Assembly: GCA_016213455.1 (NCBI GenBank)
Contig: JACRAG010000221.1
Span: 1 to 7,461 of the forward strand
Length of the DNA stretch: 7,461 nucleotides
Source: Anaerolineae bacterium
GTDB lineage: Bacteria; Chloroflexota; Anaerolineae; Anaerolineales; Anaerolineaceae
Reading direction: 5' to 3'
Below, piece by piece: positions 1 to 6,026 of this stretch. The notes below the pieces were generated by a model. That model saw only the letters and a list, made by a program, of their open reading frames with translations, was not told the DNA's origin and made no database searches. The position numbers and the translations under genes are program-made. The first letter of the stretch is position 1. Every line of letters begins with the position of its first letter.

Positions 1-24
1 AACCAGAAGGAGAATGCGACGCAT
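1..24 (-). CDS. Possible start of a further minus-strand gene (first 8 codons only)
   Basis: An ATG at 24 reads MRRILLLV off the edge of the window. This charged-then-hydrophobic start would suit a signal peptide or membrane protein. AAAGGA lies at a spacing of eight bases, and the gene would have the same direction as all its neighbours. Eight codons are too few to name a product or to prove a gene. Confidence 0.35.
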
Positions 25-32
25 GGATTCCG

Positions 33-38
33 TCCTTT
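33..38 (-). promoter_or_regulatory. Ribosome binding site of the possible partial gene
   Basis: Reads AAAGGA on the minus strand with an eight-base spacer to the ATG at 24. It is the main support for a real start there. Confidence 0.35.
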
Positions 39-54
39 GATGAGATGTTTCTGG

Positions 55-70
55 ATACTGAGATCAGTAT
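55..70. promoter_or_regulatory. Operator-like dyad overlapping a possible -10 box
   Basis: Seven-base arms ATACTGA and TCAGTAT are separated by two bases. On the minus strand the arm region overlaps TATACT (71 to 66), a fair -10 hexamer about 42 bases before the ATG of the partial gene. I see no good -35 box at the right distance. A repressor-binding dyad at a promoter is plausible, but a chance palindrome of this size is not unlikely. Confidence 0.25.
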
Positions 71-78
71 AGTACAGA

Positions 79-98
79 ATTCGCCCCGGCGGCAGGTG
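79..98 (+). repeat. Direct repeat copy 1 flanking the hairpin cluster
   Basis: Matches 344-362 over about 20 bases with one gap and two mismatches; the last ten bases GCGGCAGGTG are identical. See the paired copy. Confidence 0.45.
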
Positions 99-157
99 CA
101 GGGCAATTTTATCTAAATCACCAGATGCATTTCCAGCCCTTTTCCACTCCCCCCGGC

Positions 158-189
158 CCCCTCTTCGCGGCATTTGCCGCGGAGAGGGG
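158..189. repeat. GC-rich hairpin, 14-bp stem
   Basis: Arms 158-171 and 176-189 pair along 14 bp (one G-U in RNA) around the loop ATTT. On the plus strand it is followed by AGAAATTTTT, so the T run starts six bases after the stem, too far for a textbook terminator. On the minus strand no T run follows. It could be a REP-like intergenic palindrome or an RNA-stabilising structure. Confidence 0.6.
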
Positions 190-201
190 AGAAATTTTTA
201 T

Positions 202-257
202 TGCGAGATTGCAGCATCCAGCGGCACAACAGTGCCGCTGGATGCTGCAATCTCGCA
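202..257. repeat. Perfect 26-bp inverted repeat with 4-base loop
   Basis: Arms 202-227 and 232-257 are exact reverse complements around the loop AACA, giving an exceptionally stable hairpin on either strand. On the plus strand it is followed by CTCTTTT (258-264), so it can act as a terminator for plus-strand transcripts. On the minus strand no T run follows directly. Perfect arms this long suggest a recent origin or selection for pairing, for example a palindromic mobile or repetitive unit. Confidence 0.85.
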
Positions 258-260
258 CTC

Positions 261-290
261 TTTTAAAAGTCCCCGCCCTCAGGGCGGGGA
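261..290 (-). terminator. Rho-independent terminator of the histidine kinase transcript
   Basis: Stem arms 270-278 and 282-290 (TCCCCGCCC and its complement) form nine base pairs around a three-base loop. On the minus strand they are followed by CTTTT and preceded by AAA. It lies about 148 bp after the kinase stop codon. The U-tract is short (four), so efficiency may be moderate. Confidence 0.55.
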
Positions 291-343
291 TTTAGGGGTG
301 GGTGAAAGAAAGCACTTTTCATCGAAAAAAAGTTTTTGATGCG

Positions 344-362
344 ATTGCCCTAGCGGCAGGTG
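344..362 (+). repeat. Direct repeat copy 2 flanking the hairpin cluster
   Basis: Nineteen bases matching 79-98 in the same orientation (shared ATT, GCCC and GCGGCAGGTG blocks). The two copies bracket the three hairpins at a distance of about 245 bases. They could be an old duplication, edges of an inserted unit, or two binding sites. Confidence 0.45.
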
Positions 363-437
363 TTTGTCCTGTCATCTTCGCCGGGGCGGTCGAATATACT
401 TAATAAGTGACGGCCTGGTGACCGGATGGGCTGCGGA

Positions 438-1841
438 TCAATTCGCGAGGGGCAGGCAAAGAATGAATGTGCTGCCTTCTCCCGGTGCGCTTTGGGCGCG
501 AATGCTGCCGCCGTGCGCGTCGATCAGCGCTTTGCAGATGGCCAACCCCAATCCCATTTCACCCTCGTCGGCGCTGCGCGCGGAGTCGGCGCGGTAAAAG
601 CGGTTGAAGACATTGTCCAGGTGTTCGGGTGGGATGCCCGACCCGGTGTCTTGAACACGGAATTCTATCGCTGCGCCGTTCAAAGCAGCCGTGAGGGTGA
701 TGGTTCCACCGGCAGGCGTGTAGCGCAGGGCGTTGCTGATCAGGTTGCTGAAAACCTGATACAGGCGGTCTTCGTCGCCGCGCAGCGCGGGCAGATCCGT
801 TTTCGCGTCAATGTGCAGCGACACCTGCTGCTGGGCTGCCCGGTCGGTGTAGGGCGCGGCGGCGCGCTCCAGAATGCCGCGTGGGTTAAGCGCCTGTGGA
901 TTGAGCGGCAGTTCACCGGCTTCCGCCTGAGCCAGCAGGCGCAGGTCGCCCACCAGGCGCTGCAAGTGCTCGATCTCGCCATAAATCAAGGTCATGCGTT
1001 CCGGGGTCGGTTTGAGTACGCCGTCGCGCATCGATTCGATATACCCGGCGATGACGGTCAGTGGGGTGCGCAGGTCGTGGGCAATGTCGGCGGTCATCTG
1101 GCGGCGCAGCTGGTTGCTGCGCGAGACTTCGCGGCTCATACGGTTGAAGGATGCCGCCAGGCGGCCAATTTCATCCGTCGATTTGACCGTGACCTGCTGT
1201 TCCAGGTCGCCCCCGGCTATTTTCTCGGCGGCAGCGGTCAGGGCGGTCAGTGGACGGGTGAGGGATCGCGCCAGCAGCAGCCCCAACACCAGCGCCACCA
1301 ACACTGCGCCTACCGCCGCCAGGGCGATGGCCCGGTCGGTGCGCTGCAGGAAGAGTTCTTCTTGTGGATTAAACAGCGGCTGGTAGGGTGCGGTAAGGAT
1401 GGTGCCCACCCGGACGCCGTCCACGTTGATGGCGTCGCCGCGTTGGGCAGCCGCTTGCGTAACCTGGCTGTTCGCGGGGTAGTCAGGATAAATGGGGATG
1501 ATGACCCGGTTGTTTTCGTCCAGCAGACCGAACAACTGGCGGCGGTCATAACGCTCATTGGGCCTGCCGTCCCATCCGCGCTGCACATCTTTGGGGAGGG
1601 GTTGGGTTAAACCACTATCAGGGCGAAAATCAAACCAGAAATTCTCGATGCCTTGCCAGGAGCCGTTCTCTGTATAGTAAGTGACCAGGCGGTCGTTCAG
1701 TTCACTGCGTTGTTGTTCGATGATGAGTTGTGAAAGTTGGTCACTGTTGGTGAAGCGAATCACCACAGCCACCAACCCGGCGGTGGTAAGTGCCAGCAGA
1801 AAAAAGGCGATCAGCAGTCTCCAGCGCAGGGAGCGGATCAT
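438..1841 (-). CDS. HAMP-domain membrane sensor histidine kinase (BaeS-like architecture)
   Basis: Transmembrane kinase, 467 residues, cognate of the response regulator it overlaps by four bases. TM1 at about 8-28, extracytoplasmic sensor about 30-168 (contains TYYTENGSWQGI, a stretch seen in BaeS-like sensors), TM2 about 171-192, HAMP about 193-245, HisKA with His255 in AHDLRTPL, and HATPase with N366/N370, G1 DTGSGIP (398-404), F-box VFNRFYR and G2 GEMGLGL (427-433). The acidic residue after His255 is kept, so kinase and phosphatase chemistry look normal. G2 has Glu-Met where Gly-Ser is common; this is probably tolerated. ATG at 1841 has GGAG five bases upstream inside the preceding gene. 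The sensor region has no recognisable ligand motif, so its stimulus is unknown. A 413-bp gene-free stretch follows its stop. Confidence 0.94.
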   Translation of the reverse strand: MIRSLRWRLLIAFFLLALTTAGLVAVVIRFTNSDQLSQLIIEQQRSELNDRLVTYYTENGSWQGIENFWFDFRPDSGLTQPLPKDVQRGWDGRPNERYDRRQLFGLLDENNRVIIPIYPDYPANSQVTQAAAQRGDAINVDGVRVGTILTAPYQPLFNPQEELFLQRTDRAIALAAVGAVLVALVLGLLLARSLTRPLTALTAAAEKIAGGDLEQQVTVKSTDEIGRLAASFNRMSREVSRSNQLRRQMTADIAHDLRTPLTVIAGYIESMRDGVLKPTPERMTLIYGEIEHLQRLVGDLRLLAQAEAGELPLNPQALNPRGILERAAAPYTDRAAQQQVSLHIDAKTDLPALRGDEDRLYQVFSNLISNALRYTPAGGTITLTAALNGAAIEFRVQDTGSGIPPEHLDNVFNRFYRADSARSADEGEMGLGLAICKALIDAHGGSIRAQSAPGEGSTFILCLPLAN

Positions 1842-2536
1842 GCTGTCTCCAGTGGTTTACGGAAGCGATAGCCCACGCCAAAGACCGTTTCGATGCGACC
1901 GGGTTGGTCGGGCCTGGTTTCGATCTTGGCGCGCAGGTTGCGAATGTGCACATTAAGCGTTCGCTCCAGGCCGGTGAAACCGGCATCCAGCAGGTGATCC
2001 ACCAGTTGGGTGCGGGTGAACGCCTGCCCGGGCGAGCGCATGAGCACAGCCAGCAGGCTGAACTCGATGGGTGTCAAGGTGACCGGCTGCCCGTCCATGG
2101 TGACGGTGTGAGCGGTCTCGTCCAGCTCCAAACCTTCCAGGCGCAGCTGCTTGCGCGGTTGGCTGTTGTTCTCCGCGCGGCGCAAAACGGCGTGGATGCG
2201 CGCCACCAGTTCGCGCATGCGAAAGGGTTTGATGATGTAATCGTCGGCGCCCAGTTCAAGGCCCAACACGGCGTCGGCTTCTTCTTCACGGGCGGTGATG
2301 ATGATAACCGGAGTCTGGCTTTGTTCGGCGCGGAACTGGCGTAAGAAGCCGTAGCCATCCAGCTTGGGCATCATCACATCCAACAGGATCACTTCGGGGT
2401 GTTCGCGGCGGGCAGCGTACAGGGCTTCCTGCCCGTTTTCGGCCTGCACAACGCGGTAACCCTGCTCGGTCAGGTATTCTCGCAGCAGTTGGCGGACGCT
2501 GGATTTGTCATCGACGACCAGGATGGTTTCCGGCAT
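1838..2536 (-). CDS. OmpR/PhoB-family response regulator of a second two-component system
   Basis: Cytoplasmic transcription factor, 232 residues. Receiver domain 1-120 with VDD at 8-10, phospho-acceptor Asp53 in LLDVMMPKLDG, Thr81 and Lys103; winged-helix domain about 130-228 with TLTPIEFSLL, the LNVHIRNLRAKI recognition-helix region and VFGVGYRF. The frame is open up to 2641, but ATG at 2536 is preferred: it begins just before the receiver (MPETILVVDD) and has AAGGAG five bases upstream, whereas the longer version would add 35 residues unlike any receiver and overlap kdpE. The stop overlaps the histidine kinase start (ATGA), so the two are translationally coupled cognates. It is a paralogue of the neighbouring KdpE but clearly divergent from it. 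Target genes are unknown; the style resembles BaeR/MtrA-like regulators, with no firm assignment. Confidence 0.93.
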   Translation of the reverse strand: MPETILVVDDKSSVRQLLREYLTEQGYRVVQAENGQEALYAARREHPEVILLDVMMPKLDGYGFLRQFRAEQSQTPVIIITAREEEADAVLGLELGADDYIIKPFRMRELVARIHAVLRRAENNSQPRKQLRLEGLELDETAHTVTMDGQPVTLTPIEFSLLAVLMRSPGQAFTRTQLVDHLLDAGFTGLERTLNVHIRNLRAKIETRPDQPGRIETVFGVGYRFRKPLETA

Positions 2537-2541
2537 GGGCT

Positions 2542-2547
2542 CTCCTT
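2542..2547 (-). promoter_or_regulatory. Strong Shine-Dalgarno of the second response regulator
   Basis: AAGGAG on the minus strand with a five-base spacer to ATG at 2536. It decides the start against the 35-residue longer frame. The site lies in one arm of a small hairpin (2543-2560). Confidence 0.8.
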
Positions 2548-2624
2548 CTCGAGAAAAGGATAGCATGGAATTGTTCAGATTTGATGTAGAAAGAGCCAAG
2601 TTTTGATTCGGAATTCGAACAACC

Positions 2625-3323
2625 TCAAACCGGCGGATCATCGTTGAGGCGATATCCCACGCCCAGCTCGGTGCGGATGTAGATGGGACGATTGGGATCC
2701 GGCTCCAGTTTGTGGCGCAAGTTGGAGATGTTCACTCGCAGCAGACGGGCTTCTTCGCCCAGGTGGGTGTTCCAGATGCGATCGATGATCTGCCGGTGAG
2801 TCATCACCCGCCCGGCATTTTGCGCCAGCAGAATCAAGATGTCGAATTCGGTGGGGGTCAGCGCAACCTCGCTGCCATCCAGGGTGACAAGCCGGCGTGG
2901 CGGATCGATACTGAGCTTGCCAAAGGTCAGCACGCTGTCGTTGACCTGTCCTCCGGTGCGGCGCATCACCCCGCGAATGCGCGCCAGCAGTTCGCCCACG
3001 CCAAACGGTTTGGTCAGGTAATCGTCTGCGCCGCTGTCCAACGCGGCAATTTTTTCTTCTTCACGGTTGCGCACTGAGAGGATGATGATGGGCACGCTGC
3101 TCCAACCGCGCACCTCACGGATCACATCCATGCCGTCGCCATCCGGCAGGCCCAGATCGAGGATCAGCAGATCGGGGCGATGCTGCGTGGTCAGGTCGAT
3201 CGCCTGCCGGCAGGTTTCGGCTTCGAAGACGGTGAATCCATAGGCGCTGAGCGAGGCGTGCAGAAAATGCCGGATGGCGGTTTCATCATCGGTCACAATG
3301 ACTTTCAATGCGGTATTTTTCAT
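2625..3323 (-). CDS. kdpE: KdpE-type OmpR-family response regulator
   Basis: DNA-binding partner of the upstream KdpD. At 232 residues it has a receiver domain (about 7-120) with acidic pocket TDDE (11-14), phospho-acceptor Asp56 in LILDLGLP, Ser83 at the switch position (KdpE proteins often have LSAR here; this one has LSVR) and Lys105. A winged-helix effector domain follows (about 133-227) with ALTPTEF and the terminal ELGVGYRL motif. I chose ATG at 3323 because it gives the usual short lead before the receiver and has AGGA eight bases upstream. An in-frame GTG at 3341, six codons earlier and 3 bp after the kdpD stop, is a possible alternative with a poorer ribosome site. Co-transcription with kdpD is very likely. 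Its target promoter is not visible; the K+ transporter operon itself is the obvious candidate (inference). Confidence 0.93.
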   Translation of the reverse strand: MKNTALKVIVTDDETAIRHFLHASLSAYGFTVFEAETCRQAIDLTTQHRPDLLILDLGLPDGDGMDVIREVRGWSSVPIIILSVRNREEEKIAALDSGADDYLTKPFGVGELLARIRGVMRRTGGQVNDSVLTFGKLSIDPPRRLVTLDGSEVALTPTEFDILILLAQNAGRVMTHRQIIDRIWNTHLGEEARLLRVNISNLRHKLEPDPNRPIYIRTELGVGYRLNDDPPV

Positions 3324-3344
3324 CCCAGCCGTCCTGTTCACCGG

Positions 3345-6014
3345 TCAAGCCTGTTCCACGGGAAGGGTGAATGTAAAGGTCGCCCCCGCCCCCGGATTGT
3401 TGCGCGCCCAGATGCGCCCACCCTGGGCTTCCACCAGCCCCTTGCAAATGGAAAGACCCAGACCGCTGCCATTGGGCTGGTCAGATCGGGTGATGCGGAA
3501 GAATTTTTCAAATACCGTTTCCAGGTATTCATCGGGTATGCCCGGGCCTTCGTCGCGGACGCTGATCTCGGCGAATGGACCGGTGGATTGCGCAGCGATG
3601 GTGATGATTCTGGTCGCAGGCGAGTATTTGCATGCATTTTCAACCAGGTTGATTAAAACCTGGCTGGTCAGGGTGGAGTCGCCCATTAGGTTGGGAAAAT
3701 CTTGAGGTATCTGAATGGAGACGGGACGGTCGCACAGATTTCCTGGTAATTGTTCCATCACGGCGCCGATCAAATCCGCGAGATCAAAGGCTTCGCGGCG
3801 TGCTTTGACCGCGCCGGCTTCCAGGCGAGTCATTTCCAGCAGGTTTTCCACGAGGCGGTTGAGGTGATTGGCCTGGTTGGTCGCGGTATCCAGCAGTTCC
3901 ATGCGGATTTTGGGGTCCAATTCAAACTGCTCATCGGAAGCATTTTCCGATACCGCCAGGCTGGTGAGCACACCCGTGATGGTGCTGAGCGGGGTGCGGA
4001 ATTGGTGCGAAATGGAGTTGAGCAGCGCGGTTTGCAGGCGTTCGGTGGAGCGCAGCTTTTCGGCCTGCAGGGCTTCCTCGGCGAAGCGGGCGCGTTCCAC
4101 CGCCAGCGCGGAAAGATTGGCGAATCCTTCCAGCAAGGTGCGCTGCCCGGATTCGAGAAGGGTTTGCCCATTTTGCAAGCGCAGTCCCAACACACCCACC
4201 ACACCGCGGGCGGTAACCAGCGGGACGAAATGCAGCGCTGAACCCGCCAGAGTGTTGGTGCCCTGTCCGGCCATCTGCCCGTGTTGATAACACCAGTCTG
4301 CGACCGCCAGATCTTCCTCCGACAGGTTCAGGGAGGGGCTGGAGCCGCGCACCGTCAACCCGCTGTGTTCGGGCAGGATGGTGGCGGTTTCACACGAGAA
4401 TGTGGCCAGCAGATTGCGCTGGATGGTTCCCAGCACATCTTCCAGGTTGACCGCGCCAGTCAACTCACCGCTGAAACGGTTGAGCGCCTGGGTCTGCCGT
4501 TCGCGGTTGCGCAGCGCATCCACCTGGTCGCGCAGGAGCGAAGCCAGGTTGCTGATGATCAGGCCGACTGCCAGCAGGCCGATGAAGGTGATGATGTATT
4601 GCGTGTCGCTCACATTGAGCGTATAGCGCGGTTCAATGAACATGAAGTCGAACTCCAGAACGCCAAGAAATGAGTTCAACATGGCTGGGCCGCGGCCAAA
4701 GTACAACGCAGCGATGACCACACTGGCCAGATACAACATTTCCAGGTTGGTGGGCTCGAGGAAGGGAAAGATAACAATGCCGACCAGGGTTGTTAACACC
4801 ACCAGGGCGATGCTGAAAAAGTAACGGTGAATGGGGCGGTGGGGCAGCCAGCGTGAAAAAGATACCGGCTCCAGGTTCTGCTGGTCTTCGGTGATCACAT
4901 AGACATCCACGCCGCCGCTTCTGCGCAGTATCTCTTCGAGCACAGAGCGCTGGAAGAACAACGGCAGCCCTTTTCGCTGCGGCCGGCCGGCTACAATCTT
5001 GGTGATGTTATGCTCGTGACAGAAATCCAGAATTTCATCGGTCACCGAGGTGCCAGGAACGCGAAACACGCGCGCGCCCAGTGATTCGGCCAGGCTGAGA
5101 TTGTGCTGGATCCTGTCGCGGTTTTCTTGCGGCATGGCCAGATGGCCGGGGGTTTCCACAAACAGGACAAACCATTCAGCGCCTATCTCATCCGAAAGAC
5201 GGCGGCCGGCGCGGATGAGGCGTTCGGCTAGGGGGTGCGAGGAGATGGAAACCAGGATACGCTCTCCAGCTGGCCAGGGGCCAGGGATGGCGCGCGCGTG
5301 CATATAGGTGCGCATCTGGTCGTCCACCCGCGTGGCGGCGCGACGCATGGCGATCTCGCGCAGGGCGGTCAGATTGCCTTTGCGGTAGATTTTCTCGATA
5401 GTGCGCAGGGCCTGATCAGGTACATAGACCTTGCCCTCCTTGAGGCGCTGCAACAGTTCGTCGGAAGGCAGGTCCACCAGCTCAATTTCATCCGCCTCAT
5501 CCAGAATGCGGTCGGGCACCGTATCGCTGACCGCCACGCCGGTGATTTGCTGGATAAGGTCATTCAGGCTTTCAAGATGCTGAATGTTGATGGTGGCATA
5601 CACATTGATGCCGGCTTCCAACAGCTCCATCACATCTAGGTAACGCTTGGGGTGACGCATCCCAATGACATTGCTGTGCGCCAGGTCATCCACCAGGGCA
5701 AGCCCAGGCCGGCGGGCCAGTAATCCATCCAGGTCGAGTTCGCTGTGCGGCTGACCGTTGTGTTCAATCTCCACCACGGGCAGGCGGTCCAGGGAGGCGG
5801 CGAGCGCTGCGGTCTCTTTGCGCCCGTGGGTATCCACGATGCCGATGACCACGTCGCGCCCTTCTTCCTTGCGCTGCAGGGCGGCTTCGAGCATGGCATA
5901 AGTTTTTCCGACCCCGGCAGCGTATCCGAGGAAGATTTTCAGCTGCCCGCGCGGGGCGCTGCGGATCGCAGACTCGGGGGAGGCGCTTTCGGGGTCGGAG
6001 CCAGGGTGAAGCAT
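3345..6014 (-). CDS. kdpD: KdpD-type potassium/osmosensing sensor histidine kinase
   Basis: Membrane sensor kinase that responds to low K+ or high ionic strength and phosphorylates KdpE. Its 889 residues match the usual KdpD length (about 890). Order of parts: cytoplasmic KdpD domain (about 22-235) with Walker A-like GYAAGVGKT (30-38) and Walker B-like ALVDDLAHSN (106-115); USP domain (about 250-375); four closely packed TM helices (about 398-493); an Arg-rich stretch after TM4 (about 495-506); GAF-like domain (about 515-645); HisKA with His670; HATPase with N-box around N789/N793, G1 DEGPGIP (821-827) and G2 GSGLGL (849-854). All catalytic ATPase motifs are present. The residue after His670 is Gln, not the usual Asp/Glu (see findings). 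Start: the only Met before the Walker A motif, 12 bp after the transporter stop, with only a weak Shine-Dalgarno, so translational coupling is likely. No kdpFABC is visible in the window. Confidence 0.95.
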   Translation of the reverse strand: MLHPGSDPESASPESAIRSAPRGQLKIFLGYAAGVGKTYAMLEAALQRKEEGRDVVIGIVDTHGRKETAALAASLDRLPVVEIEHNGQPHSELDLDGLLARRPGLALVDDLAHSNVIGMRHPKRYLDVMELLEAGINVYATINIQHLESLNDLIQQITGVAVSDTVPDRILDEADEIELVDLPSDELLQRLKEGKVYVPDQALRTIEKIYRKGNLTALREIAMRRAATRVDDQMRTYMHARAIPGPWPAGERILVSISSHPLAERLIRAGRRLSDEIGAEWFVLFVETPGHLAMPQENRDRIQHNLSLAESLGARVFRVPGTSVTDEILDFCHEHNITKIVAGRPQRKGLPLFFQRSVLEEILRRSGGVDVYVITEDQQNLEPVSFSRWLPHRPIHRYFFSIALVVLTTLVGIVIFPFLEPTNLEMLYLASVVIAALYFGRGPAMLNSFLGVLEFDFMFIEPRYTLNVSDTQYIITFIGLLAVGLIISNLASLLRDQVDALRNRERQTQALNRFSGELTGAVNLEDVLGTIQRNLLATFSCETATILPEHSGLTVRGSSPSLNLSEEDLAVADWCYQHGQMAGQGTNTLAGSALHFVPLVTARGVVGVLGLRLQNGQTLLESGQRTLLEGFANLSALAVERARFAEEALQAEKLRSTERLQTALLNSISHQFRTPLSTITGVLTSLAVSENASDEQFELDPKIRMELLDTATNQANHLNRLVENLLEMTRLEAGAVKARREAFDLADLIGAVMEQLPGNLCDRPVSIQIPQDFPNLMGDSTLTSQVLINLVENACKYSPATRIITIAAQSTGPFAEISVRDEGPGIPDEYLETVFEKFFRITRSDQPNGSGLGLSICKGLVEAQGGRIWARNNPGAGATFTFTLPVEQA

Positions 6015-6026
6015 GATACTTCGATT

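Larger units (their letters stand above)
25..437. other. Gene-free 413-bp region rich in inverted repeats
   Basis: I find no convincing coding sequence on either strand; the open frames at its right edge are shadows of the kinase gene. It contains, from low to high coordinates, a small dyad (55-70), an imperfect direct repeat copy (79-98), three consecutive strong hairpins (158-189, 202-257, 270-290), a weak AT-rich hairpin (321-340) and the second direct repeat copy (344-362). It separates the second two-component system from the possible next gene. Confidence 0.8.

Noticed and set aside
14..40. Plus-strand ATG at 14 after an AGAAGGAG sequence
   Set aside because: The frame closes after eight codons, and the purine run is too close to the ATG to act as a ribosome site.
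158..290. CRISPR-like repeat array
   Set aside because: The three palindromes differ in sequence and length, and there are no regularly spaced identical repeats or cas genes.
321..340. AT-rich hairpin with poly-A and poly-T arms as a terminator
   Set aside because: The stem is eight weak pairs including one G-T, with no GC core. The GC-rich stem at 270-290 is a much better candidate.
426..1610. Long plus-strand open frame (394 codons) opposite the histidine kinase gene
   Set aside because: It is antisense to a kinase with all catalytic motifs intact. The translated product is rich in Gln, Arg and Val without domain sense, typical of a GC-driven shadow frame.
2537..2641. Upstream extension of the second response regulator to 2641
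   Set aside because: The extra 35 residues are not receiver-like and would overlap kdpE. ATG at 2536 has a near-perfect ribosome site and the expected receiver start.
6015..6026. Promoter or riboswitch between the transporter gene and kdpD
   Set aside because: Only 12 bases are available. Any c-di-AMP riboswitch or KdpE site would be upstream of the transporter, outside the window.
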